In this document: piece by piece, positions 16,113 through 24,656 of the stretch
Position numbering within the stretch: position 1 is the stretch's first letter
Layout of the letters: every line of letters begins with the position of its first letter
NCBI RefSeq assembly: GCF_002741055.1
Contig: NZ_CP016809.1
Coordinates: forward strand, 4,070,501-4,134,500
Direction of reading: 5' to 3'
DNA length: 64,000 nucleotides
Source: Paenibacillus ihbetae
Lineage (GTDB): Bacteria; Bacillota; Bacilli; Paenibacillales; Paenibacillaceae
Position numbers and translations under genes: made by a program
Notes under the pieces: model-generated
Databases searched by the model: none
Told to the model about the DNA's origin: nothing
The model's input: only the letters and a program-made list of their open reading frames with translations

Positions 16113-16679
16113 ATGAAAGAGAGCTTTGATCCAACCCTTATTGATCGGTTGGAAAGTCCGGAACGTAAGCGGGAGCTTCCGGCACCCGTGCTGCTGGAGA
16201 AGCTCCAGGTGAACGGTGAGGTGGAAGTGCTTGATATTGGGGCGGGAACCGGCTATTTTTCCATACCGGCTGCAAGCATGACTGTTGGAACCGTATTTGC
16301 CGTAGACTTGGAGCCGGCGATGCTAGAATTAATGGAGAAACGGGCAGAAGAAGAGGGCTTGACCAATGTGCGAGTAGTGAAGGGACAGCTGGAGCAGCTG
16401 CCGTTCGAGGATGAGGCAGTCGACCGGATCATCGCATCGCTGGTCCTGCATATTACGGATGATCTGGAAGCTTCCGTCCGTGAAATCGCGAGAGTTCTCA
16501 GACCGGGTGGACGGTGCTTATGCCTGGAATGGCAGGAGGACCCGATGGAGCAGCGGGTTCCCCGTCCGAACCGTGTCGACCCCCAAGTGATGCAAAACCT
16601 GCTTGAGCAGGCCGGGTTGCAGGTGGAAGGACTCGAGTATCCGACAGAGCGCCACTATCTGATTTTGGCGAGGAAATAA
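16113..16679 (+). CDS. SAM-dependent class I methyltransferase (UbiE/Methyltransf_11-like)
   Basis: 188-residue Rossmann-like methyltransferase. Motif I reads VLDIGAGTGYFSIPAA (about residues 41-56), the acidic SAM-ribose residue sits in VFAVDLEPAML, and motif IV region is RIIASLVLHITDD, followed by LRPGGRCLCLEW. The substrate is not predictable. ATG 16113 has AAAGGAG 8 bases upstream. A 12-bp direct duplication carrying this site (AAAGGAGAAACG at 16086-16097 and again at 16098-16109) extends the frame to an earlier ATG at 16074, which would only add a repeated KGET peptide, so the shorter form is preferred. Confidence 0.85.
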   Translation: MKESFDPTLIDRLESPERKRELPAPVLLEKLQVNGEVEVLDIGAGTGYFSIPAASMTVGTVFAVDLEPAMLELMEKRAEEEGLTNVRVVKGQLEQLPFEDEAVDRIIASLVLHITDDLEASVREIARVLRPGGRCLCLEWQEDPMEQRVPRPNRVDPQVMQNLLEQAGLQVEGLEYPTERHYLILARK

Positions 16680-16769
16680 TAGTGTCTACGAATAGTTTGT
16701 GAATCGCCACAGCATCCGCGAGGGCTTCGCTTCCCGAAGCCTAGAATGTGCCGCCTATTTGGGTATAAT

Positions 16770-16810
16770 ACCTTTACTGCCGGATTTTTGGCGTAAAGGT
16801 TTTTCTTTTT
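16770..16810 (+). terminator. Terminator downstream of the methyltransferase
   Basis: An 8-bp stem (16770-16777 with 16793-16800), extended inside by GCC/GGC, followed by TTTTTCTTTTTTT. Confidence 0.8.
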
Positions 16811-17217
16811 TTATTGGCCAAACGAGATGATGTGTGCGCTATTTTTACGTGTCCATGATCCGGTTGTCTCACACCATCCTTTTCGGGGCAGTGATCCTCC
16901 GTAGCTGCTCGTTACGCTGTGACGATCCAAGCATGGGGTTGATCAATCAAATCGTGACTGGAAGATTCCGGTTATACAAAAGGATTGAGGTTTACGTTCT
17001 GCAAGGAGTAGAATAAAGTTATGTAAGGAATGATCGCTTTTTGTAGAAGCATGCATTTAGCGAATCATGATCCGAAGGAAAGACGGATACACTTTACGAG
17101 AATCAGCCTTATTGGTTGAGGGGGGAAGCCTGAATTTCTGACCTCGGCCAGCTAAGGCTTTTTACTATGTAACGGCTGAAGCCATACACACAGCATACAG
17201 CATAAGGAGTGGAATGA
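16811..17217. other. Non-coding gap before map
   Basis: About 400 bp without a supportable gene. A 60-codon open frame at 16834-17016 has no ribosome binding site and no recognisable content. The stretch presumably holds the map promoter and leader, but I see no clear -35/-10 pair. A weak hairpin (AAGCC ... GGCTT near 17126-17160, followed by T residues) just before map could be an attenuator. Confidence 0.4.
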
Positions 17218-17964
17218 TTGATTATCCTGAAGACACCTGAACAGATTGAGAAGATGAAAAAGGCAGGGGAGATTTTGGCGGATTGCCACCGGCATATCGC
17301 TACCATGATCAAGCCGGGCGTGACTACGATGGAGATTGATCAATTCGTGGAGGGATTCCTTGCCGAGCGCGGCGCGCATCCGGAGCAGAAGGGATACCAC
17401 GGGTATCCGTTTGCCACCTGTGCCTCCGTTAATGACGTCATCTGTCATGGGTTCCCCAACAATGAACCTCTCAAAGACGGGGATATCGTCACCATTGACA
17501 TGGTGGTAAAGCTCGACGGATGGCTCGCGGATTCCGCCTGGTCCTATCCGGTCGGGAATATTTCGGAGGAGGCGCAGCATCTGCTGGACGTGACCAAAAA
17601 ATCGCTGTATCTCGGAATCGAGCAGGCGGTCATTGGCAATCGGATCGGCGATATCTCGCATGCGATCCAGTCCTATGCCGAATCCGAGAACCTGTCGGTG
17701 GTACGGCATTTCGTAGGGCATGCCATCGGCGAGAACATGCATGAGGAGCCGCAGGTGCCGCATTACGGACCCCCACATCGCGGAACGCGATTGAAGGAGG
17801 GCATGGTCATCACCATCGAGCCGATGCTGAACATCGGGACGTATAAGTGCAAGATCGACGCCGACGGCTGGACGGCCAGAACGATGGACGGCAAGTGGTC
17901 TGCGCAATATGAGCATACGCTGGCGATTACCAAGGACGGCCCTGTTATTCTCACCGAGCAGTAA
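17218..17964 (+). CDS. map: Type I methionine aminopeptidase (second/YflG-like copy)
   Basis: 248-residue pita-bread metallopeptidase removing N-terminal Met from nascent proteins. Metal ligands appear in the expected blocks: Asp in DIVTIDMVVK, Asp in WLADSAWSYPVG, His in VRHFVGHAIGENMHEEPQVPH, Glu in MVITIEPML and Glu in YEHTLAI. The start is a TTG at 17218: AAGGAG lies 8 bases upstream and LIILKTPEQIEKMKKAGEI aligns with the family N-terminus, while the nearby ATG at 17214 is out of frame and closes after eight codons. The gene stands alone rather than in a ribosomal protein cluster, which suggests a paralogue of the essential Map. Confidence 0.93.
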   Translation: MIILKTPEQIEKMKKAGEILADCHRHIATMIKPGVTTMEIDQFVEGFLAERGAHPEQKGYHGYPFATCASVNDVICHGFPNNEPLKDGDIVTIDMVVKLDGWLADSAWSYPVGNISEEAQHLLDVTKKSLYLGIEQAVIGNRIGDISHAIQSYAESENLSVVRHFVGHAIGENMHEEPQVPHYGPPHRGTRLKEGMVITIEPMLNIGTYKCKIDADGWTARTMDGKWSAQYEHTLAITKDGPVILTEQ

Positions 17965-18141
17965 GGGGAGGAGCCGGGCACGTAAAGGCGCAACGCTTGA
18001 AGCCATGAAATTGCCTCTATGAACAAGCTAACGGATAGCAGGGGCGTGCTCAGCCCCGGTTACTGCAACATGGAGACACCCGCAAAAGGCAGGCATCAAC
18101 GGAGCATGCAGAATCCCTCTGAAGAAGCGGAGCGTGCCCCT

Positions 18142-18194
18142 TTATTCCCGGATTTCGACATTGGAGATTCAAGTTCAAGGAAATCCGGGAATAA
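18142..18194. repeat. 14-bp perfect inverted repeat in the map-pdxK gap
   Basis: TTATTCCCGGATTT at 18142-18155 is repeated inverted at 18181-18194 with a 25-base loop. No T run follows, so it is not a standard terminator. It lies just before the paired direct repeats at 18211-18281 in an otherwise empty 460-bp gap (17965-18425). Confidence 0.6.
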
Positions 18195-18210
18195 CAGGGA
18201 TCGGAAGGGG

Positions 18211-18281
18211 GATCCGCATGCGGAGTGCTGAATTACCCGGGGGCCAGCGTATCGAAAGAGTGATCCGCATGCGGAGTGCTG
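18211..18281 (+). repeat. Pair of identical 20-bp direct repeats with a palindromic core
   Basis: GATCCGCATGCGGAGTGCTG occurs at 18211-18230 and again, unchanged, at 18262-18281 (51-bp period). Each contains the 10-bp palindrome CCGCATGCGG. They lie about 80-170 bp upstream of the pdxK promoter. Function unknown; a protein-binding pair or a duplication relic are both possible. Confidence 0.75.
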
Positions 18282-18360
18282 CATAAGCCCAAGAGAAGCT
18301 TAACGAAGTCAGTTCCGCAAGCAATGTCGTTGCATCATGCATCACAGCACTCGCCAAGGA

Positions 18361-18389
18361 TAGACGGAAATCGCAGTTTTTTTTATAAT
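18361..18389 (+). promoter_or_regulatory. Probable sigma-A promoter for pdxK
   Basis: TAGACG (18361-18366), a 17-bp spacer, then TATAAT (18384-18389). The -10 is perfect and the -35 weak. The predicted start is about 30 bases before the pdxK ATG. Confidence 0.5.
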
Positions 18390-18425
18390 AGAGTAATCAT
18401 TTCACAAGCGAAGGGAACATGAACC

Positions 18426-19238
18426 ATGACGATACGTAAAGCATTGACGGTAGCTGGCTCGGATACAAGCGGCGGAGCCGGTATCCAAGCGGACCTTAAG
18501 ACGTTTCAGGAATTTGACGTGTACGGCATGACGGCACTGACGACGATCGTATGCATGGAGCCGGCAACCTGGGATCACCAGGTCTTCCCGGTTGAGCTTG
18601 GCATCGTGGAGACCCAGCTGAAGACCGTGCTCGAAGGCATCGGCATCGATGCGATGAAGACGGGCATGCTCGGCTCGGTTGAAATTATCGAACTCGTTGC
18701 GAAGTATATTGACAAGTATGATCTCAAGCGCATCGTGATCGATCCGGTGATGGTGTGCAAGGGCACGGATGAAGTGCTGCAGCCGGAAAATACGGAGGCT
18801 ATGCTGGAGTTTCTGCTGCCGCGTGCGGACGTGGTAACCCCGAATCTGTTCGAGGCTTCCCAGCTTGCCAAATCCGGGCCGATTACGACCTTGGAGCAAA
18901 TGCAGGAAGCAGCGGCGGTCATTCACGGGCGCGGTGCAAAGCATGTCCTGATTAAGGACCGCGGCAAGATCCGCGAGGGGAAAGCCATGGACCTGCTCTA
19001 TGACGGTAAGACCTTCGAATGGTTTGAAGCCGATGCGATCATGACCAAGTATACGCACGGTGCCGGTTGCACCTCGTCGGCTTCGATTACGGCAGGGCTC
19101 GCTAAGGGCCTTTCGGTGCGTGAATCCGTGCAGCAGGCCAAAGCGTTCATCACCCAAGCGATAAGCAACGGTTTCCCGCTTAATCAATTTGTGGGCCCGA
19201 CCCGGCATTCCGCGCATCGCAGCACAGCAGCGAATTAA
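18426..19238 (+). CDS. pdxK: Pyridoxine/pyridoxal kinase, ThiD-like (PdxK)
   Basis: 270-residue ribokinase-fold kinase of the ThiD/PdxK branch common in Bacillales, phosphorylating B6 vitamers and possibly hydroxymethylpyrimidine with ATP. Signatures are TVAGSDTSGGAGIQADLKTF at the N-terminus, IDPVMVCKGTDEVL mid-chain, TPNLFEASQLA, and the catalytic-loop region THGAGCTSSASITAGLAKG with the anion hole GAGC. Overall similarity is to the B. subtilis enzyme first annotated ThiD/YwdB and shown to be PdxK. No thiamine genes lie nearby, which favours the B6 role, but ThiD activity cannot be excluded. Monocistronic, with promoter at 18361 and terminator at 19311. Confidence 0.88.
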   Translation: MTIRKALTVAGSDTSGGAGIQADLKTFQEFDVYGMTALTTIVCMEPATWDHQVFPVELGIVETQLKTVLEGIGIDAMKTGMLGSVEIIELVAKYIDKYDLKRIVIDPVMVCKGTDEVLQPENTEAMLEFLLPRADVVTPNLFEASQLAKSGPITTLEQMQEAAAVIHGRGAKHVLIKDRGKIREGKAMDLLYDGKTFEWFEADAIMTKYTHGAGCTSSASITAGLAKGLSVRESVQQAKAFITQAISNGFPLNQFVGPTRHSAHRSTAAN

Positions 19239-19310
19239 AGAAAACACAATTTCTTGCAAGCTTATGCATGCTGGATTCAACCAGCCTTCACCGACTGCAA
19301 GCGCACAGTC

Positions 19311-19345
19311 AAAAACCTTTCTTCCCCGGAAGAAAGGTTTTTTTG
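19311..19345 (+). terminator. Terminator after pdxK
   Basis: A perfect 15-bp stem (19311-19325 with 19328-19342) with a 2-base tip, so effectively a shorter stem with a tetraloop, followed by T residues. Confidence 0.92.
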
Positions 19346-19454
19346 TTGTTATATGACGTCGATGCATATACTGGATAGGAGCAAAGGCTTGCACCATTTT
19401 TACACAAGCTGTGCAAAAGTATACAGCAGCCCGGGTCCTTTCCCGTATCATTAT

Positions 19455-19464
19455 GTGCTATAAT
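19455..19464 (+). promoter_or_regulatory. Extended -10 promoter for the DedA-like gene
   Basis: GTGCTATAAT: an extended -10 (TGN before TATAAT at 19459-19464) with no good -35 at the matching distance. It lies 50 bases upstream of the DedA-like ATG. Confidence 0.5.
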
Positions 19465-19513
19465 TTATTCAGATCAAAAAGAGAAGCAGGAAAAAATGTA
19501 TAGGGGTTGAGAC

Positions 19514-20170
19514 ATGTTTCAGGACATTTTGGAATTTTTGAGGAGTTTTGGTCCTTTAGGGTTGTTTATTCATTCATTTGCGGATGCCGTGATTTTTCCG
19601 ATTCCCGCCTTTTTTCTGCAGGTTTCGTTGAGCATTGTTCACCCGAAGGATGCGCTGTGGCTAGCGACTTACGGCTTTATCGGATGTCTGCTGGGAACAC
19701 CGCTGGGGTATGCGATTGGAAAGCTGCTAGGGAAGTCGGTATTATATAAAATTTTGAAAAAACAGTGGATCGACGCGGCAACCAATCTGTTTCAAAAAAA
19801 CGGCGAGGCTGCGATATTAATCGGTTCGTTTACGCCGATCCCGTTTAAGGTATTTACCATTTTGTCCGGATGTCTGAACTTCCCGCTCTGGAGACTGATG
19901 GCCTACGCGGCCTTGGGTAGAGCGACTAAGTTTTATGTCGTGGGGATTCTGTTCTACCTTTACGGCAATGCAGCCGAAGGAATGGTGAAGGATGTATCCC
20001 TGTACATCGCCCTGATCGCAGTTCCTTTAATATTGATTGGCCTTTATTTCAAACGAAGACACAAGCGCAAAAAAATGCTGCAGCAACAGCAGGCGGAGGC
20101 GGTTCCAAGTGCAAAGCCGGTGGAAAAGCCGGTTCTGGAGCAAGTAACGGACCAATCGCCGTCTGCGTAG
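19514..20170 (+). CDS. DedA/YqaA-family membrane protein (VTT domain)
   Basis: 218-residue integral membrane protein of the DedA/SNARE-associated (VTT) superfamily, members of which flip polyprenyl phosphate or phospholipids. The VTT core is visible as ADAVIFPIPAFFLQVSLSI, GCLLGTPLGYAIGKLLGK and FTPIPFKVFTILSGCLNFPLWRLM, with a re-entrant-loop Pro/Gly pattern. Four to five helices are followed by a basic stretch (KRRHKRKK) and a charged Gln/Pro/Val-rich cytosolic tail of about 40 residues. The substrate is not known from sequence. It lies between its own extended -10 promoter and a bidirectional terminator. Confidence 0.88.
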   Translation: MFQDILEFLRSFGPLGLFIHSFADAVIFPIPAFFLQVSLSIVHPKDALWLATYGFIGCLLGTPLGYAIGKLLGKSVLYKILKKQWIDAATNLFQKNGEAAILIGSFTPIPFKVFTILSGCLNFPLWRLMAYAALGRATKFYVVGILFYLYGNAAEGMVKDVSLYIALIAVPLILIGLYFKRRHKRKKMLQQQQAEAVPSAKPVEKPVLEQVTDQSPSA

Positions 20171-20190
20171 CGCTTGATCATGCAGATATA

Positions 20191-20225
20191 CAAAGAGCAG
20201 CCGGGGAGAAACCCGGCTGCTCTTT
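20191..20225. terminator. Convergent hairpin between the DedA-like gene and the papain-like gene
   Basis: A perfect 15-bp GC-rich stem (20191-20205 with 20211-20225) and a 5-base loop. T runs are short on both sides. It can serve both converging genes. Confidence 0.75.
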
Positions 20226-20291
20226 GTGTCTAAAGCAGAGATGCTGAAGCTTTTAAGCCAATGGCTGAGGACTGCAGGCGAAGCCTGCGGT

Positions 20292-20909
20292 CTAGCCGAT
20301 GCGGAAAATTTTGCTGATGCCTTTGGTGGTAACCGGTGCGTAGGTCGGGGTTGGCGATGAGGACAGCGGAGAAACCGTGTCCATCGTTAGATACCCGTGC
20401 AGCGGCCCCCGGTAGACTTCCGTCAGCTGCGGAGAGTTGGAGAAGTCCTCAGGCGTTACCAAGTGACATGGCTTGTTCACCGGCCGAAGACCGGCCTGTT
20501 CGAAGACCTTCGCGACAAAGTGGGAGCAGAAATACGCATCGTCGCGGTCGATATGGAGCCGAAATAAAATGCCTAGCAGTCCAAGCAGATTATATTTATA
20601 CCGATCCTGGTTTCGCATCATTTCTTTGACAAGATTGTACATCCTCTGGTAATCCTCATGACTGACACGGCAGCGGTAGACGGCACACGCAGAGGAATAG
20701 AAGAAGGGGTCGCGGAGGTTTTCACGAACGAGGCCGCCGTTGAAGGGGTTGTTCGCTTTCTTCCGCCCGAAGCTGTACACTTCGCGTAATTCGGAGTCAA
20801 ACGCGATGGATGCATGATTTAGCGGGGCTTTCGTGAAATATTGGATCATTCGGCTAAACCAGGTGCCCGTGCCTGTAAGCACAATCCAAATATCTTGTTC
20901 CGTGTACAT
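20292..20909 (-). CDS. Permuted papain-fold (YiiX/YebB-like, NlpC/P60 superfamily) protein
   Basis: 205-residue protein with the order of catalytic residues expected of permuted NlpC/P60-like enzymes: His first in APLNHASIAFD (about residue 31) and Cys later in DDAYFCSHFVAKVFEQAGL (about residue 128), the latter being typical of YiiX/YebB-type amidases and thioesterases. There is no signal peptide, so it is likely cytosolic. The family includes enzymes acting on N-acyl groups and proteins of unknown function; substrate unknown. The C-terminal 30 residues are Ser/Pro/Thr rich. Transcribed alone, leftward; a ribosome binding site AAGGAG precedes the ATG. Confidence 0.75.
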   Translation of the reverse strand: MYTEQDIWIVLTGTGTWFSRMIQYFTKAPLNHASIAFDSELREVYSFGRKKANNPFNGGLVRENLRDPFFYSSACAVYRCRVSHEDYQRMYNLVKEMMRNQDRYKYNLLGLLGILFRLHIDRDDAYFCSHFVAKVFEQAGLRPVNKPCHLVTPEDFSNSPQLTEVYRGPLHGYLTMDTVSPLSSSPTPTYAPVTTKGISKIFRIG

Positions 20910-21252
20910 ACTTAAATAACTCCTTTGTTAACGTTCCTAACGAATCACACCAAATGAAGTGACTTGCTTTCTTTCACAATAAACGAAAAGACAAAGCTCT
21001 TCAAGTCAAAAATAACCAATTTCTCTCAATTTCGCTAGATTAGCGTTGGAATTGCCACCATTTATTAGGAATCCCTCTAAACAATATATTCGCCCCATGT
21101 CCAAATTATCCTTTTCTTTGGGCAATATAAAATTATCCGGGGGCCACATGCAGCAATTGGCACCGATGCTACGATTAAGTCTTGCTACCGTTCTAGCAAT
21201 CCACTACATTATAAAAAGATAAGAAAAACGTCTATCGACGTACATTCAAAGA

Positions 21253-21333
21253 AGAAGACAGACCGCGTTTAGCGGTAGTTTCTCTTGCGATATCAGGAAG
21301 CTGACGCCGCGAAGTTTATACTGTCTGATATCT
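21253..21333 (-). repeat. Dispersed intergenic repeat, copy B (inverted relative to copy A)
   Basis: 81-bp element matching 3697-3781 on the opposite strand: a 21-bp identical core at 21261-21281, TGCGATATCAGG at 21286-21297, GTTTATACT at 21314-21322 and GATATCT at 21327-21333. It ends only about 20 bases before the MFS gene ATG, so it is in that gene's leader. The rest of the 440-bp gap 20910-21252 shows nothing recognisable beyond AT-rich promoter-like sequence. Confidence 0.8.
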
Positions 21334-21353
21334 AAAGAAAGGAGCGTTTAGCC

Positions 21354-22580
21354 ATGAGTAATGGAAGGATGGAGCTGTTAAAGGAGCCGAAGCAGCGCAA
21401 GCTCCTGTTCAGTGCCGGCATCAGCTGGATGTTTGACGCCATGGATGTGGGGATGATCTCGTTTGTTGTCGCCGCACTCGCCGCAGAATGGTCACTGAGC
21501 TCACAGCAGGTCGGGATTTTGACAAGCACGACGTCGATCGGCATGGTATTCGGTGCAGCCATGGCCGGTTTCTTGGCGGATAAGTACGGACGTAAAAATA
21601 TTTTGCTGTGGACGCTGCTGATTTTCTCAATTGCAAGCGGCCTTTCGGCACTGGCCACCGGCTTTATCATGCTGTGCCTGCTGCGCTTTATCGCGGGATT
21701 TGGCCTTGGCGGAGAGCTTCCGGTAGCCTCCACCCTCGTCTCGGAGAGCATGCCGGTCCGGGAGCGGGGAAGAGCGGTTGTGCTGCTTGAGAGCTTCTGG
21801 GCTGCAGGGTGGATCTTATCCGCATTGATAGCGTATTTCGTCATTCCGGACTATGGATGGCGAATGGCCTTTGTCATCGGGGCCCTGCCGGCTATTTACG
21901 CGCTGTACCTTCGCCGCGCCATCGAGGATTCGCCGCGGTATATGCGGCAGAAGAGTGCTCGGAAGCTGTCGTTTGGAGAGCGCGTGGCCTCGGTATGGTC
22001 GACCGAGCATCGGCGCACGAGCATCATGCTGTGGGTGCTGTGGTTTACGGTGGTATTTTCCTATTACGGCATGTTCCTGTGGCTTCCGACGGTCATGGTG
22101 GATAAGGGCTTCAGTCTGGTCAAAAGCTTCCAGTACGTGCTGATCATGACGCTGGCTCAATTGCCGGGCTATTTTACGGCCGCTTACTTTATCGAAAGGT
22201 TCGGCCGGAAATTCGTGCTGGTCACCTATTTGGTCCTTACGGCCGTCAGCGCGATCTGGTTCGGTTACGCGAATACCGAGGCTTCGCTTCTGGCTGCGGG
22301 CATCAGCCTGTCCTTCTTTAATCTGGGAGCTTGGGGCGGATTGTACGCGTACAGTCCGGAGCTCTACCCGACGAAGGTTCGTTCGACCGGTGTAGGGCTG
22401 GCGACCTCCTTCGGCCGGATCGGCGGCGTCATCGCACCGCTGCTCGTAGGCGTTCTGAAGCAGCAGGGAACCCGGATCGAAGTGATTTTTGTCATGTTCT
22501 TCGTGACGATCCTGATCGGGGCGCTGGGGGTGCTCCTGTTGGGGAAAGAGACCAAGGGGCTGGAGCTGGCGGATGAGTAA
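21354..22580 (+). CDS. niaP: MFS transporter, NiaP-like (possible niacin or aromatic/organic acid carrier)
   Basis: 408-residue major facilitator with 12 predicted helices. The N-terminal SWMFDAMDVGMISFVVAAL, the loop 2-3 motif GFLADKYGRKNILL and GFGLGGELPVASTLVSESMPVRERGR closely follow the pattern of B. subtilis NiaP (YceI) and the sugar/aromatic-acid porter branch. FYLWLPT-type and ELYPTKVRSTGVGLATSFGRIGG blocks are also characteristic. Niacin is the best guess, not certain. GAAAGGAGCG lies about 10 bases before the ATG, immediately after repeat copy B. Confidence 0.7.
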   Translation: MSNGRMELLKEPKQRKLLFSAGISWMFDAMDVGMISFVVAALAAEWSLSSQQVGILTSTTSIGMVFGAAMAGFLADKYGRKNILLWTLLIFSIASGLSALATGFIMLCLLRFIAGFGLGGELPVASTLVSESMPVRERGRAVVLLESFWAAGWILSALIAYFVIPDYGWRMAFVIGALPAIYALYLRRAIEDSPRYMRQKSARKLSFGERVASVWSTEHRRTSIMLWVLWFTVVFSYYGMFLWLPTVMVDKGFSLVKSFQYVLIMTLAQLPGYFTAAYFIERFGRKFVLVTYLVLTAVSAIWFGYANTEASLLAAGISLSFFNLGAWGGLYAYSPELYPTKVRSTGVGLATSFGRIGGVIAPLLVGVLKQQGTRIEVIFVMFFVTILIGALGVLLLGKETKGLELADE

Positions 22581-22649
22581 GAGCAGGGACTCTGGGATCG
22601 TTCACTAGCTAATATGCGGTAATAACGGTTGTTGGCTATAAGAAGAGAA

Positions 22650-22695
22650 CAAGGGGCACTCCGATCAGGTCTGAAGACCTTCGGAATGCCCCTTG
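22650..22695. terminator. Terminator between the MFS gene and RNase J gene
   Basis: A 15-bp stem with one mismatch (22650-22664 with 22681-22695) and inner pairing AGGTC/GACCT. It lies between converging genes and probably serves both. Confidence 0.65.
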
Positions 22696-22752
22696 ATTCG
22701 TTTGTGGCGCATGGAAGAAACTGTGGGCTTGGCTATAACCTATAACCTGCAG

Positions 22753-24471
22753 TCATACTTCCATTATGGACGGCATAATATATGGGCTTCGTCCCAGCTC
22801 CCGCTTGAAATAACGGTTAAGGGCCGTATTCGTCATCTGCTCCCAGACCGCACGGTTATATTCACGCTGTTCCCCGGCTTTGTTCAGCTGCTTGCGGAGC
22901 ATGGCTTCGGCACGGCGGAGCAGCGGCTTGGAATCCTGCATGTACACAAATCCGCGGGTAATCAGCTCCGGGCCGGACAGAAGCTTCCGTGTTTCCGGGT
23001 TAATGGTGATCGCAACGATCACAACCCCGTCATGGGCCAGCTGCACCCGTTCCTCGAGCAGCTCCTTCTCATGCTTGCGCAGCTCGCCATTATTAATGTA
23101 AATATCCCCCGAAGGTATATTGCGCCCTTTCTTTGCATGATTGCGGTAGATCGACAGCGTATTGCCGATATTCAGCAAGTAAACGCTGCTGTCCGGAACC
23201 CCAACCTGAGTGGCGAGATGCCGGTGATTCAGCAGCATCCGGTACTCTCCGTGGATCGGCACGAAATATTTAGGCCGCAGGCTGCTGATCATCAGCTTCA
23301 GATCCTCCCGGCAGCCGTGCCCGGATGTATGAATGTCGAGAATCGAACCGTATTTAACCTCAGCGCCGGCACGCATCAACAGATCGATGCTGCGGTTCAC
23401 GTTCTGGGTATTCCCCGGAATCGGCGAGGACGAGAAGATGACCGTATCGTCCGGATGAATTTGAATGGACCGGTGCGCCCCGGAAGCGATGCGCGTAAGA
23501 GCCGCATTGGGTTCGCCTTGGCTTCCGGTGCAGATAATCAGCACCTGGTCGTCACGGTAACGGTTGACTGCCTTGACGTCAATCAGCATGCCTTCAGGCA
23601 TGCGAATATAACCGAGCTCCTGCCCGATGACGAATACCTTCTCCATGCTGCGTCCGACGATGGCGATTTTCCGTTTGGTTCGGATCGCGGCCTCCACGAC
23701 CTGCTGCAGCCGGTGAACGTTGGATGCAAATGTGGCAAACAGGATCCGACCGGGACATTCCTGGAACAGGCGAAGAATGGAGTCGCCTACCGTACGCTCC
23801 GAAGGCGTAAAGCCGTCGCGCTCGCTGTTGGTGCTGTCGGCCATCAGTGCGAGTACGCCGCGGGCGCCAAGCTTCAATATTTTATGAAGATCGGCAGGCT
23901 TATCCTCCGGCGTGAAATCGAATTTGAAATCTCCGGTATGTACGACGGGACCGTATGGCGTTTCGACAACGATTCCGAAAGCGTCCGGGATGCTGTGGGT
24001 TGTCCGAAAGAAATGAACGGACAGATGCTTGAACGAGATGGTCTCGTCCTCATGGAACAGACGCAGATCGCTCTGATCCAGCAGGCGATGCTCTTCGAGC
24101 TTGGCACGGACCAATCCGATGGTCAGCGCGCCTCCGAATATCGGCATTTGAATTTGACGAAGCACATAAGGGATCGCTCCGATATGGTCCTCATGGCCAT
24201 GCGTAAGGAACAGACCCTTAATTTTATGCTTGTTTTCAATTAAATAACGGATATCCGGAATAATGTAGTCGACACCGCTCATTTCGGCATCGGGAAATTT
24301 CAGGCCGGCATCGATCAGGATGATTTCATTCTTGAACTCGACGCCATACATGTTTTTGCCGATTTCCCCAAGCCCTCCTAGCGCGAATAGTCGAACGGGC
24401 GGTGCGGTAGGCCTCGGCTTCTTGGCAGGCTTGGCATTTTGAATTTGATCGTTTAGCAGGGGTTTAGACAT
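22753..24471 (-). CDS. rnjA: Ribonuclease J
   Basis: 572-residue metallo-beta-lactamase/beta-CASP nuclease with 5'-3' exo- and endonuclease activity in mRNA decay and maturation. The zinc motif LTHGHEDHIGAIP has H91, H93, D95 and H96; further ligands are in HTGDF and IHTSGHG, and GSQGEP marks the beta-CASP domain. The N-terminus carries a short Lys/Pro-rich extension before VRLFALGGLGEIGKNMY. It could be RnjA or RnjB; length and the GGLGEIGKN start fit either. It is transcribed alone, leftward. The 516-codon open frame on the opposite strand is a codon-bias shadow. Confidence 0.93.
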   Translation of the reverse strand: MSKPLLNDQIQNAKPAKKPRPTAPPVRLFALGGLGEIGKNMYGVEFKNEIILIDAGLKFPDAEMSGVDYIIPDIRYLIENKHKIKGLFLTHGHEDHIGAIPYVLRQIQMPIFGGALTIGLVRAKLEEHRLLDQSDLRLFHEDETISFKHLSVHFFRTTHSIPDAFGIVVETPYGPVVHTGDFKFDFTPEDKPADLHKILKLGARGVLALMADSTNSERDGFTPSERTVGDSILRLFQECPGRILFATFASNVHRLQQVVEAAIRTKRKIAIVGRSMEKVFVIGQELGYIRMPEGMLIDVKAVNRYRDDQVLIICTGSQGEPNAALTRIASGAHRSIQIHPDDTVIFSSSPIPGNTQNVNRSIDLLMRAGAEVKYGSILDIHTSGHGCREDLKLMISSLRPKYFVPIHGEYRMLLNHRHLATQVGVPDSSVYLLNIGNTLSIYRNHAKKGRNIPSGDIYINNGELRKHEKELLEERVQLAHDGVVIVAITINPETRKLLSGPELITRGFVYMQDSKPLLRRAEAMLRKQLNKAGEQREYNRAVWEQMTNTALNRYFKRELGRSPYIMPSIMEV

Positions 24472-24656
24472 AATGTGAAAGAATCCTCTCTATGGTAATT
24501 AAGGCATAAGCCTGGAATGTTAATTTTCTTCTCTACTTAAGATATCAGAAAGTTCAAGCTTCGTGAAACGGTTTTCTAAAATCATGTTAATTTTGACGAG
24601 TACAGTCACCTATTTTTGTTCCCCTCTATATGCTGAAGAAAGGGGAGGGACTGGTA

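Noticed and set aside
16834..17016. 60-codon frame in the gap before map
   Set aside because: No ribosome binding site, no conserved features, mixed hydrophobic/basic text.
22693..24243. 516-codon open frame on the plus strand
   Set aside because: Lies antisense inside the RNase J gene, has no ribosome binding site and a composition typical of codon-bias shadows.
24540..24566. Possible third copy of the dispersed repeat (AGATATCAGAAAGTTCAAGC...)
   Set aside because: Matches about 21 of 27 bases at one end of copy B but lacks the 21-bp core; may be a fragment, not enough to call.
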